A DNA stretch of 38,450 nucleotides from an uncultured Chthonomonadaceae bacterium (GTDB lineage: Bacteria > Armatimonadota > Fimbriimonadia > Fimbriimonadales > Fimbriimonadaceae), in the NCBI GenBank assembly GCA_946479035.1, contig CAMLDW010000025.1, positions 1-38,450 of the forward strand, given 5' to 3'. The translations under genes and the position numbers were made by a program. The first letter of the stretch is position 1. Every line of letters begins with the position of its first letter. The notes below the pieces were generated by a model, which was not told the origin of the DNA, searched no databases, and saw only the letters and a list, made by a program, of their open reading frames with translations. This document shows, piece after piece, positions 1 through 7,121 of the stretch.

Positions 1-28
1 AGCGTCCACAGGCCGTGACGCGCGAGGG

Positions 29-373
29 CTAGTCTCCGGACGCCCGCTTCGGCGTAAAGCTGGTGCCGCAGCCGCACTGGCGGTCGGCGTTCGGGTTGTC
101 GAACTGGTAGCCGCCCAGAAGGTTGCCGGTCCAGACGAGCGTCGCGCCCTGCAGGAACTTGGCGGACTTGGTGTCGCACACAACGCGCAGTCCGTCGAAC
201 TCCTGCTCGACGTCGAACGGAGTCGGCACCGAGTCGAACTTGATCACGTACTCCAGCCCGCTGCACCCGCCGCCCTTGACCCCGACCCGCACGAAGCCTC
301 CGGCCGAGCCCTTGCGTTCGAACTGGGCTTTGAGCCTGGCCAGCGCCTCGGGAGAAATGGAGACGGGGAACAC
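29..373 (-). CDS. A-type iron-sulfur carrier (SufA/IscA/ErpA family)
   Basis: 114 aa, the usual length for A-type carriers that receive Fe-S clusters from a scaffold and pass them to apo-proteins. The three cluster-ligand cysteines are visible: C37 in GGGCSGLEY, and C100 and C102 in the C-terminal CGCG. The start is GTG, one base after the Rrf2 stop codon, so the two genes are almost certainly co-transcribed and probably translationally coupled. It is the last gene seen of a Suf-type unit. The family is secure, but whether it acts like SufA, IscA or ErpA cannot be told from the sequence. Confidence 0.93.
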   Translation of the reverse strand: MFPVSISPEALARLKAQFERKGSAGGFVRVGVKGGGCSGLEYVIKFDSVPTPFDVEQEFDGLRVVCDTKSAKFLQGATLVWTGNLLGGYQFDNPNADRQCGCGTSFTPKRASGD

Positions 374-374
374 G

Positions 375-848
375 CTAGATGCCTGCCGGGGTGCGCATGC
401 GCGGGTCGTCGTAGAGCCGGACGTTGATGCCCGCGGCGCGGTCGGTGAGGTCCTGGAGGGTCATGCCGCGAAGCACGACGTCCACGGCCTCTTGAATGCG
501 GATCCAGAGCGGGAGCAGCGTGCACTCTTCGGTGTGGACGCAAGACTCGTTCTGGCCGGTGAAGCGTATGCAGAACCTGTCGTGGGTGAGCCGCCCGCCG
601 AGCGCGCCCATGAGGTCGCTGACCAACACCTCGCGCGCCGGCCTACTGAGCGTGTACCCGCCGAGCTGGCCGCGGTGGCTGTTGACGAACCCCGCCTTGC
701 GCAGGATCGCCAGCAGCTTGGCGACGTGGGACTGGCTCAGCCCTTCTTCCTTGGCGACCATGGGGATCGTGAGGAAGCCGTCCTCGCCCTCGCGAGCCAG
801 GGCGATCATGCACCTGAGGCCGAACTCTTCTTGTGCGCTGAGCTTCAT
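375..848 (-). CDS. Rrf2 family transcriptional regulator (IscR/SufR-like)
   Basis: 157 aa. An N-terminal winged helix-turn-helix (about residues 1-75, including SQSHVAKLLAILRKAGFV and the GGYTLSRPA wing) is followed by a dimerization helix and three cysteines, C93, C103 and C109. These sit where IscR binds its [2Fe-2S] cluster. The first spacing is 10 rather than the 6 of E. coli IscR. The ATG has a strong AAGGAG five bases upstream (854-859). By family it probably senses Fe-S status and controls the flanking Suf genes. It sits downstream of a 64-base hairpin and may have its own promoter (-10 box at 862-869). Confidence 0.9.
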   Translation of the reverse strand: MKLSAQEEFGLRCMIALAREGEDGFLTIPMVAKEEGLSQSHVAKLLAILRKAGFVNSHRGQLGGYTLSRPAREVLVSDLMGALGGRLTHDRFCIRFTGQNESCVHTEECTLLPLWIRIQEAVDVVLRGMTLQDLTDRAAGINVRLYDDPRMRTPAGI

Positions 849-861
849 CGGAGCTCCTTAC

Positions 862-869
862 ATTGTATA
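862..869 (-). promoter_or_regulatory. Candidate -10 box of the Rrf2-sufA pair
   Basis: Reading minus, TATACAAT lies 13 bases before the AAGGAG/ATG region of the Rrf2 gene. No -35 hexamer can be placed, because the position 17 bases upstream falls inside the arm of the 871-934 hairpin. A promoter there would depend on an activator, or the box is fortuitous. Confidence 0.4.
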
Positions 870-870
870 C

Positions 871-934
871 GCTTCACCCCGAGCCCCCTCTGCACGAATC
901 TCTGGATTCGCGCAGAGGGGGCTCGGGGTGGGGC
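871..934. repeat. Long near-perfect inverted repeat between sufT and the Rrf2 gene
   Basis: Arms 875-893 and 912-930 are perfect 19-base complements. After a single A/C mismatch (894/911) an inner stem 895-900/905-910 closes on a TCTG loop. G-C and G-T pairs extend the outer end to 871/934. In minus-strand RNA it would form a stem of nearly 30 bp, starting 8 bases after the sufT stop. No T-tract follows on either strand, so it is not a standard intrinsic terminator. It may be an mRNA processing or stabilizing hairpin, an attenuator, or a palindromic mobile repeat. Confidence 0.9.
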
Positions 935-942
935 AAAGAGCG

Positions 943-1305
943 TCATAGCAACCCCAGCTCCAGGCGGATGTGCTCCGGGATGCGGTCGATGGAGAAGGGC
1001 GGGTCCCACACGAGCTCCAAGCTGACCTTGTTGGTGCCGGAGACCTCTTCGACGCGGCCCTGGACCTCGAGCGGCAGGCTCTCCGCCACGGGGCACGCCG
1101 GCGAGGTGAGGGTCATGCGAACGGAGACGTTGGCGTCCTCGTCGATCTCGATCCCGTAGATCAGGCCGAGGTCGTACACGTTGACAGGGATCTCCGGGTC
1201 GTAGACCTGGCGGATCGCCTCGATGACCTCGCTCTCGAGGATGCTGCGCTCGATGGTGTTGAGCTTCTTCTTAGCGTCTTGCGCGTTGTCGGTCTTTTCC
1301 GGCAT
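943..1305 (-). CDS. sufT: SufT / DUF59 (MIP18 family) Fe-S assembly protein
   Basis: 120 aa. It carries the DUF59 hallmarks: DPEIPVNVYDLGLIY (residues 36-50) and MTLTSPACPVAESLP with the conserved C71. The family helps mature Fe-S proteins and is usually encoded with suf genes. A charged N-terminal extension of about 20 residues precedes the domain. It starts four bases after the sufU stop codon and is the third gene of the unit. The 64-base hairpin follows its stop closely. The functional call rests on family and context. Confidence 0.9.
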   Translation of the reverse strand: MPEKTDNAQDAKKKLNTIERSILESEVIEAIRQVYDPEIPVNVYDLGLIYGIEIDEDANVSVRMTLTSPACPVAESLPLEVQGRVEEVSGTNKVSLELVWDPPFSIDRIPEHIRLELGLL

Positions 1306-1309
1306 GTCT

Positions 1310-1744
1310 TTACTCCGTGGTCACCTTTTCGCCCGTCGTCACGGCGCTCTTGAGCGCGTGCCAGGCGAGGGTCGCGCACTTGACGCGATTGGGAAACTCC
1401 TTGACCCCGCTCAGGCAGCCCAGCTCGCCCATGTCGGCGGTGTTCCCGTCTTGCGTCATCGCGGCGCGGAACTTTTCGACGAGCGCCATGGCGTCGGCGA
1501 CGGGCTTCCCCTTCACAAGCTGGGTCATCATCGAGGCGCTGGCCGTGCTGATCGCGCAGCCGTGGCCGGAGAACTTGACGGCCTCTATCTTGCCGTCGCA
1601 GACGAGGACCTGGATGCGGACCATGTCGCCGCAGAGCGGGTTGAACCCCTCGGCCTCGTGCGTGGCGTGCTCGAGCGTACCGAAGTTCCGCGGGCTTTTT
1701 CCGTGGTCCAGGATGATCTCTTGGTAGAGGTCTTGCAGGCTCAT
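1310..1744 (-). CDS. sufU: SufU, sulfur-accepting Fe-S assembly protein
   Basis: 144 aa. SufU takes persulfide sulfur from SufS and carries zinc. The three ligand cysteines are present: C38 in NPLCGD (with D40), C63 in GHGCAIS and C123 in RVKCATLAW. The insertion between the second and third cysteine (about residues 98-120) distinguishes SufU from IscU scaffolds. The ATG overlaps the sufS TGA (ATGA at 1741-1744), so translation is probably coupled and an in-frame upstream extension is not used. Confidence 0.93.
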   Translation of the reverse strand: MSLQDLYQEIILDHGKSPRNFGTLEHATHEAEGFNPLCGDMVRIQVLVCDGKIEAVKFSGHGCAISTASASMMTQLVKGKPVADAMALVEKFRAAMTQDGNTADMGELGCLSGVKEFPNRVKCATLAWHALKSAVTTGEKVTTE

Positions 1745-2970
1745 CCGAAGATCTCCTTGACCTTGTGGACGGCCCTGAGCAGGTTTTCGACGTCGGTCTC
1801 GGTGTTGTAGCAGGCGAAGGAGGCGCGAGTTGTTGCCGAGACGCCCAGGCGCTCCATGAGGGGCATGCAGCAGTGGTGCCCGGTTCGGACCGCGACGCCG
1901 TTCATGTCGAGCACGGTGCCGACGTCGTGGGGGTGGGCGCAGTCCATCGTGAAGGAGACGATCCCCGCCTTGTCCTTCGCGCGGCCGTAGACCGTGACCC
2001 CGCTGACCTTGTTCAGGCCCTCTTCGGCGAGCCGCGCGAGGCCCTGCTCGTGGCGGGCGGCGGCGCCGACTCCTACCCGCCTCAGGAACTCGATCGCGGC
2101 TGCGAAGCCGACCGCGCCACCGACGTTTGGGGTCCCAGCTTCGAACCTTTCGGGCGGTTCGGCGAAGTTGGTCTTGGCGAAAGAGACGCCGCGGACCATT
2201 CCTCCGCCTGTCTGGTACGGCGGCAGGTCTTTCAGGAGAGCGTCCTTTCCGTACAGCGCGCCGATCCCCATCGGTCCGTACGCCTTGTGCGCGGTGAAGG
2301 CGATGAAGTCGGCGTCCAATTCTCGGACGTCCACCTTTTGGTGGGCGAGCCCCTGCGCGGCGTCGACGACGACGATCGCGCCGTGCGCGTGCGCGTGCCT
2401 TGCGACCTCTGCGACCGGACTGACGGTCCCGCTCACGTTGCACACGGACTTGACGCACACGGCCTTGACCCCACCCTGCGCCAGCCTCTTGGCGAGCCAC
2501 GCCATGTCGAGCTCGACGGCGTCGGAGACCGGTATCGGCTCGACCTCCGCGCCCGTCCGCTCCGCGACCATCTGCCACGGCACTAGGTTGGAGTGGTGCT
2601 CCATCGTGGAGACGAGCACCGTGTCACCGGTCCGCAGGTTGGTGCCGCCCCAGCTCGAGGCGACGAGGTTGAGCGACTCGGTGCACCCTTTGGTGAAGAC
2701 GACCTCCCGCTCGCTGGCACCGATCCAGTCGGCGACGGACTTGCGCGCGTCCTCGTAGGCCCGGGTCGCGCGCTGGCTGAGCTGGTGGACGCCCCGGTGG
2801 ACGTTGGCGTTGTCCTGGCTGTAGAAGGCCTCGACCGCCCGGAGCACACAGACCGGCCGCTGGGTGGTGGCGGCGTTGTCCAGGTAGGTGAGCGGGACGC
2901 CCGACACGTCTTGATGGAGGGCTGGAAACTCCGCCCGCGTTGCGGAGACGTCGAGGGTGCCAGGTTCCAT
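1741..2970 (-). CDS. sufS: SufS-type cysteine desulfurase
   Basis: 409 aa from the chosen ATG. It is a PLP enzyme of aminotransferase class V that removes sulfur from cysteine for Fe-S synthesis. Visible: YLDNAATTQRP (residues 29-38), HHSN (125-128), the PLP lysine in FTAHKAYGPMG (K229) and the catalytic loop RTGHHCCMPLM (C367). A second cysteine, C368, replaces the small residue usual after the catalytic one. The frame stays open upstream to 3111, but that extension runs through the tRNA-Ile gene and gives no plausible protein. Partner SufU overlaps it by four bases. Confidence 0.93.
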   Translation of the reverse strand: MEPGTLDVSATRAEFPALHQDVSGVPLTYLDNAATTQRPVCVLRAVEAFYSQDNANVHRGVHQLSQRATRAYEDARKSVADWIGASEREVVFTKGCTESLNLVASSWGGTNLRTGDTVLVSTMEHHSNLVPWQMVAERTGAEVEPIPVSDAVELDMAWLAKRLAQGGVKAVCVKSVCNVSGTVSPVAEVARHAHAHGAIVVVDAAQGLAHQKVDVRELDADFIAFTAHKAYGPMGIGALYGKDALLKDLPPYQTGGGMVRGVSFAKTNFAEPPERFEAGTPNVGGAVGFAAAIEFLRRVGVGAAARHEQGLARLAEEGLNKVSGVTVYGRAKDKAGIVSFTMDCAHPHDVGTVLDMNGVAVRTGHHCCMPLMERLGVSATTRASFACYNTETDVENLLRAVHKVKEIFG

Positions 2971-3001
2971 TGGTTCCGGTTGTTCTACGCTCCCAAAAGG
3001 G

Positions 3002-3007
3002 ATTGTA
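3002..3007 (-). promoter_or_regulatory. Candidate -10 box of the suf unit
   Basis: Reading minus, TACAAT (within GATACAAT) lies 31 bases upstream of the sufS ATG. It resembles the boxes ahead of the Rrf2 gene and the gene pair near 37850. No convincing -35 was found. A short palindrome, CCCTTTTGGG, follows directly and would lie at the transcript 5' end. Confidence 0.4.
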
Positions 3008-3075
3008 TCTGGCACCGGGACGCCCGGCAGGCGCCTGGCCCACGAAACTTGGCGGTCTAGGGGAAAAGGGGGGAT

Positions 3076-3152
<77 letters not shown>

Positions 3153-3276
3153 TCGCGGGCGAGATGATACCCAAGTGATCGGAGGGTTCCGGGGCTGGGA
3201 TTAGGTAGGCGTGCCGAGGCAGGGAGGCTGCACGTCGAATGAATGGTCGGATAGACAAAGGGGCTCGCGGCTCCGC

Positions 3277-3282
3277 TATACT
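3277..3282 (+). promoter_or_regulatory. Candidate promoter of the beta-propeller gene
   Basis: TATACT at 3277-3282 has TAGACA (3252-3257) 19 bases upstream as a possible -35. It lies about 48 bases before the ATG at 3331. The rest of 3153-3330 shows no other clear structure. Confidence 0.45.
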
Positions 3283-3330
3283 GCGGGTTCAATCTGCGCG
3301 TCCCCGAGGGACCGACCGAGGACAGTTTTT

Positions 3331-4962
3331 ATGGTTTTGCTTAACCGAGCTTTCGTTGGACTGGCGGGGCTGATGGCCTTTGGCCTTGCCAAGTCGGACT
3401 TTGACGGCCCCGCGCCGATCGCATGGCGCTGGGCGGACCGGATCGAGGCGCGGCCATCGGGCGCTCCGACGATCATGGGGAACCGTGTTTACGCGGCAGT
3501 CGGATCTCGCATGTACTGTCTGGACAGGGAGACTGGGAACCAGGTTTGGCGTTTCCCTTCAGGCGAGCCGCTGCAGGCGAACTTCACGACTGGCGGGATC
3601 GTGACGGGCAAGCTTATGATCGCGGCGGCGGACGACAAGTCGGTGTACGCCATAAACATCGAAACGGGCGAGATGGCTTGGCAGTACGTCGCTCCGGACA
3701 GCGTGTTCGCGCGGCCCGTGGTGGCCGGTAACTCCGTGGTGATCGGGCTGGCGAGCAACCAGCTGGTGGCTCTGGACACGCTTTCAGGCAAGCCAGTATG
3801 GGACGCGCCTTACTCGGTGGGATCGGGGATCTATGACTCGATGGCGTCTTGGCAGGGTGTCGTGTACTTCCTATCGAGCGACGGGAACCTGAACGCGGTA
3901 GACATCTCGGCCAAGCGTCCGGCTTGGAGGCCCCGACAGTTTTCGAGCGTAGGGCCACTTTCAGGCATCGCAGTGTACGGGGACAACCTCTATGTCACCG
4001 CAGGCTCGTACCTGACTTCACTGACGGCAAGCGCAGGGCGTCTCCGTTGGGAGGCTCTCGTGCCGGGAGTGCTGCGGTTTTCTGCTGCAGCGGGGCCAGA
4101 GGGCGTCGTGTGCGTGACCGACGATGGTCGGATGCACTCGTACAACAATTCGGGCAGGCCTGCGTTCAGAACCGGAATTGACCTCAACTCTAGCGCTGTA
4201 GCCTCACCGACGTTCACGGGGAAGATGGTGGTGATCCCGACGAGCAACGGGGCGCTCAACCTGATCGACCCGTTCAGCGGGCAGATCGTATGGAACTTCA
4301 CGGTCCCCCCGATGATCAAGGGGATGAAGATGGAGGCTCCGAGCGGCGGCGGCAATGCCCGCGGCGGTGCCGGCGGCCGTGGCGGTAACACGGGTGGCCC
4401 GGCGGGAGGCGGGGGATCGGGTGGCACACAACAGAAAACGGAGATCGACGTGAAGTCAGTGGCTGCGGCTGGATCTGCGGCGGTGGAGGGCGACACGCTC
4501 GTGCTCTTGGTCGAGGACGGAAGCATCCTTCTGTTCGACAAGGGGCTGGGGGTCGACCTAACGGCGCCCGAGGTCTCGATGATGTGGCCGAACGCTGGCG
4601 ACCAGGTCTCCGGCCGCGCACCGATGGAGCTGGTGTTCACCGTGTCCGACGCAGGGTCGGGCGTCAACTTCGACCGGCTGCACGTTTCAGTCAATGGACA
4701 GGAGTACGTCCACGAGATCGACCGCGACGGCCGAGTGAGGGTGAAGATCGTTTCAAGCAACGGCCCGAACCAGCCGCTGACGAACGGGCGGGCGCGGATC
4801 ACGGTCGCGGCAGAGGACTGGATGGAGAACTCGACATCGGCGAACTTCGTGCTGACGATCGACAATACTCTCCCACCGCTCGGATCCCCAAAGGCACCTG
4901 ACACGGGCGCAGGCAAGAGCGGAGGCAGAGGCGGCGGCGGTAGCGCCGGCGGCGGTAGGTAG
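3331..4962 (+). CDS. Secreted PQQ-type beta-propeller protein with glycine-rich linkers
   Basis: 543 aa. The ATG at 3331 has GAGG about 10 bases upstream and gives a signal-like N-terminus (VLLNRAFVGLAGLMAFGLA). Residues 30-325 hold repeated blades of the form LDxxTGxxxWxF, such as CLDRETGNQVWRF, INIETGEMAWQY and LDTLSGKPVWDAP, as in PQQ-binding-like or BamB-like propellers. A glycine-rich linker (about 335-366) leads to a C-terminal domain (about 410-515) resembling an Ig-like or cell-adhesion fold with VNGQEYVHEIDRDG. The protein ends in a second Gly/Arg-rich tail. No enzymatic residues are recognized, so it is probably an envelope protein. The frame continues upstream to 3211 but without a better start. 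Confidence 0.8.
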   Translation: MVLLNRAFVGLAGLMAFGLAKSDFDGPAPIAWRWADRIEARPSGAPTIMGNRVYAAVGSRMYCLDRETGNQVWRFPSGEPLQANFTTGGIVTGKLMIAAADDKSVYAINIETGEMAWQYVAPDSVFARPVVAGNSVVIGLASNQLVALDTLSGKPVWDAPYSVGSGIYDSMASWQGVVYFLSSDGNLNAVDISAKRPAWRPRQFSSVGPLSGIAVYGDNLYVTAGSYLTSLTASAGRLRWEALVPGVLRFSAAAGPEGVVCVTDDGRMHSYNNSGRPAFRTGIDLNSSAVASPTFTGKMVVIPTSNGALNLIDPFSGQIVWNFTVPPMIKGMKMEAPSGGGNARGGAGGRGGNTGGPAGGGGSGGTQQKTEIDVKSVAAAGSAAVEGDTLVLLVEDGSILLFDKGLGVDLTAPEVSMMWPNAGDQVSGRAPMELVFTVSDAGSGVNFDRLHVSVNGQEYVHEIDRDGRVRVKIVSSNGPNQPLTNGRARITVAAEDWMENSTSANFVLTIDNTLPPLGSPKAPDTGAGKSGGRGGGGSAGGGR

Positions 4963-5003
4963 GTCCTAAGCTGAAACAGGCGAGTCCGCTCTTCTGGCAG
5001 TAT

Positions 5004-6017
5004 TTGCTCGCGGCGGAGCTCTCCGCCGAGAAGTCCCGAGAGGTTTTGGAGGCCCTCGGGACTTCTTCTTCTGACCCCGTGTCGTTCCTGCGCACGTATC
5101 GCGGTCTGAGCGGGGCGGAGCGCAAGCGGCTGGAGCAGACCGACACTCGGCGGCTCGAGCGCGCGCTCGATGCCGGTGTCGCCGCCGTCGGGCAGGAGAG
5201 CTACGGGCCGGAGCTGCTGCGGAGCCCCGCACCACCGCCCGCGCTCTTCGTATGGGGAGACGCGGCGTGCCTTCAACGGCCGATGATCGCGATCGTCGGA
5301 ACGCGCGGCGCGTCGGTGTACGGCAAGGCAGTAGCGCAGAAGTTCGCGGAAGCGTTCGTGCGCGCGGGGGTGGTGGTCGTGAGCGGCGGCGCGATGGGGA
5401 TCGACGAGAACGCGCACCTAGGGGCTTTGGAGGCGGGAGGTCAGACGGTCGCGGTGTTCGCCAACGGCGCGGACGTCGTCCAGCCGCCAAAGAACGGCCC
5501 TCTCTTTGAGAGGATCAGGACGCAAGGGTGCCTGGTGAGCCCTTTCGCGGTCGGCGCCCCAGCGCTAGAGTTCCGGTTCAAGCCCCGGAACGAACTGATC
5601 GCCGCGATGAGCCTGGCAGTGGTCGTGGTGGAGGTGCCGGAGCGGTCCGGCGCGCTGATGACGTGCACTGCGGCGGCCGACCTCGGGCGGGAGGTGTTCG
5701 TGGTGCCTGGGACGATCGACAGGCCGGGGTTCCGCGGGTCCCACAGGCTTGTGCGGGAGGGTGCGACGTTGGTGGACGATCCGTGCCAGGTGCTGGAGCC
5801 GCTCGGGATCGAGCCTTCTTCGCGCGCCGCGGTCGCGAGCGCAGCGAACGAAAGGCAGCAGAGCATCCTTGCGGCGCTGACTGCAGAACCTCAGGCGCCG
5901 GAGAAGATCGTGGTGCAAGTGGGGCTGCAGGCTTCTGAGGTTCTGGCCGAACTTACGGAAATGGAACTGGAAGGGCTCATCGTGCGCAGCGGGACCGGTT
6001 ACGCGGTGCGGCCATGA
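5004..6017 (+). CDS. dprA: DprA/Smf DNA-processing protein
   Basis: About 337 aa. DprA loads RecA onto incoming single-stranded DNA during transformation. The Rossmann-like core shows AIVGTRGASVYGK, VVSGGAMGIDENAH, FRFKPRNELIAAMS, ERSGALMT and VFVVPGTIDRPGFRGSH. A C-terminal winged-helix domain (about 275-335) follows. TTG at 5004 is the first accepted start, but the frame is open back to 4959 and reads SPLFWQYLLAAEL. That looks like the usual N-terminal helix with its tryptophan, so the real start may be CTG at 4971. The stop overlaps nagA by four bases. Confidence 0.88.
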   Translation: MLAAELSAEKSREVLEALGTSSSDPVSFLRTYRGLSGAERKRLEQTDTRRLERALDAGVAAVGQESYGPELLRSPAPPPALFVWGDAACLQRPMIAIVGTRGASVYGKAVAQKFAEAFVRAGVVVVSGGAMGIDENAHLGALEAGGQTVAVFANGADVVQPPKNGPLFERIRTQGCLVSPFAVGAPALEFRFKPRNELIAAMSLAVVVVEVPERSGALMTCTAAADLGREVFVVPGTIDRPGFRGSHRLVREGATLVDDPCQVLEPLGIEPSSRAAVASAANERQQSILAALTAEPQAPEKIVVQVGLQASEVLAELTEMELEGLIVRSGTGYAVRP

Positions 6018-7075
6018 GCGAGGTCTTTCGCACCCTTGGGCCGGACGGGTTTGGGAGCTACGAAGTCGAGCTCGCGCACGATGGCCCGAGGATGGCCAGG
6101 ACGGACGCGCGAGCGGACCGACTGCTCGTTCCCGGGTTCGTGGACATCCACATCCACGGGGCTTTCGGCATCGACTTCATGTCCGCTTCGCTCAGTGAGA
6201 TGGAGGAGCTATGCCACAAGCTCGAGGAGCGAGGATATGAGACGTTCCTGCCGACGACTGTGACCGCGCCGCTAGAAGACGTAAAGAGGGCGCTCTCCAA
6301 CCTGCCGAAGCACGCGATGGTGGGAGGATTCCACCTGGAGGGTCCGTTCATTTCGCCCAAGCACCCCGGCGCTCAGCCGATCCAGTCGATCCTTGACCCG
6401 ACGGGCGCGCAAGAGGAGTGGCGCCAGGTGCTGGAGGACGAGAGGCTGAAGGTCGTAACGCTCGCGCCGGAGATCCCTGGCGCGCTCGACCTGGCGAAGC
6501 ACTTGAGTGCGCGGGGCGTGATCGTCAGCATGGGGCACACAGACGCGACGTTCGAGCAGTCTCGCGCCGGATTCGACGCCGGGGCGCAGCACACGACGCA
6601 CACTTACAACGCGATGCGGGGGCTGCACCACAGGGAGGCCGGCACGGTGGGTTACGCGCTGCTCAACGACGCGCTGCGCTGCGAACTGATCTACGACCGC
6701 CACCACGTCTCGAAGGAGGCGGCGGAGCTGCTCCTGCGCAACAAGCCCGCGGGCGGGGTCGTCGCTGTGAGCGACAGCAGCAAGGCGACGGGGATGCCCG
6801 CCGGGAAGAAGATCACGATGTGGGGGCACAAGTGCGTGACGGGCGATGGCGAGGTGCGGCTCGCATCGAACGGCGCCCTGGCTGGGAGCGCGATCACCCT
6901 GCTCGAGGCTTTCCAGCGGTTGGCGGAGGACTTTGGCGAGGAGACGGCGGTCAGGGCGTGCTGTGTGAACCCGCGCCAGGCGTTGCGCTTGCACGGCTCT
7001 GCGCGGACTTACTTGGTCATGGACGTGCGGCACGAGATCACGGAGCGGATCGAGGCGGGCGCGGCTCGAGCCTAG
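6014..7075 (+). CDS. nagA: N-acetylglucosamine-6-phosphate deacetylase
   Basis: 353 aa, slightly short for the family. It is an amidohydrolase converting GlcNAc-6-phosphate to glucosamine-6-phosphate in amino-sugar and peptidoglycan recycling. Visible: the metal motif GFVDIHIHG (H46, H48), FHLEGPFISPKHPGAQP, MGHTDAT, HTYNAMRGLHHREAG and VAVSDSSKATGMPAGK, whose aspartate is the expected catalytic acid/base. The ATG overlaps the dprA stop (ATGA, 6014-6017), so expression is probably coupled. No nagB or sugar transporter lies nearby. Confidence 0.92.
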   Translation: MSEVFRTLGPDGFGSYEVELAHDGPRMARTDARADRLLVPGFVDIHIHGAFGIDFMSASLSEMEELCHKLEERGYETFLPTTVTAPLEDVKRALSNLPKHAMVGGFHLEGPFISPKHPGAQPIQSILDPTGAQEEWRQVLEDERLKVVTLAPEIPGALDLAKHLSARGVIVSMGHTDATFEQSRAGFDAGAQHTTHTYNAMRGLHHREAGTVGYALLNDALRCELIYDRHHVSKEAAELLLRNKPAGGVVAVSDSSKATGMPAGKKITMWGHKCVTGDGEVRLASNGALAGSAITLLEAFQRLAEDFGEETAVRACCVNPRQALRLHGSARTYLVMDVRHEITERIEAGAARA

Positions 7076-7098
7076 CGGCCGAGCGCAAACGCCCAGGG

Positions 7099-7104
7099 TA
7101 TAAG
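7099..7104 (+). promoter_or_regulatory. Candidate -10 box of kimA
   Basis: TATAAG lies 17 bases upstream of the kimA ATG in the 46-base gap after nagA. No good -35 is present. The gap is far too short for a ydaO-type c-di-AMP riboswitch, which controls kimA in Bacillus. Confidence 0.35.
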
Positions 7105-7121
7105 GATCGGGCTGAGCCTTT

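Noticed and set aside
871..934. Intrinsic terminator of sufT
   Set aside because: The stem is excellent, but no T-tract follows on either strand.
3211..3330. Upstream start of the beta-propeller protein
   Set aside because: It includes the candidate promoter and hides the signal peptide that begins at ATG 3331.
7076..7121. ydaO-type c-di-AMP riboswitch ahead of kimA
   Set aside because: The gap is only 46 bases, far shorter than the known riboswitch, and shows no matching structure.
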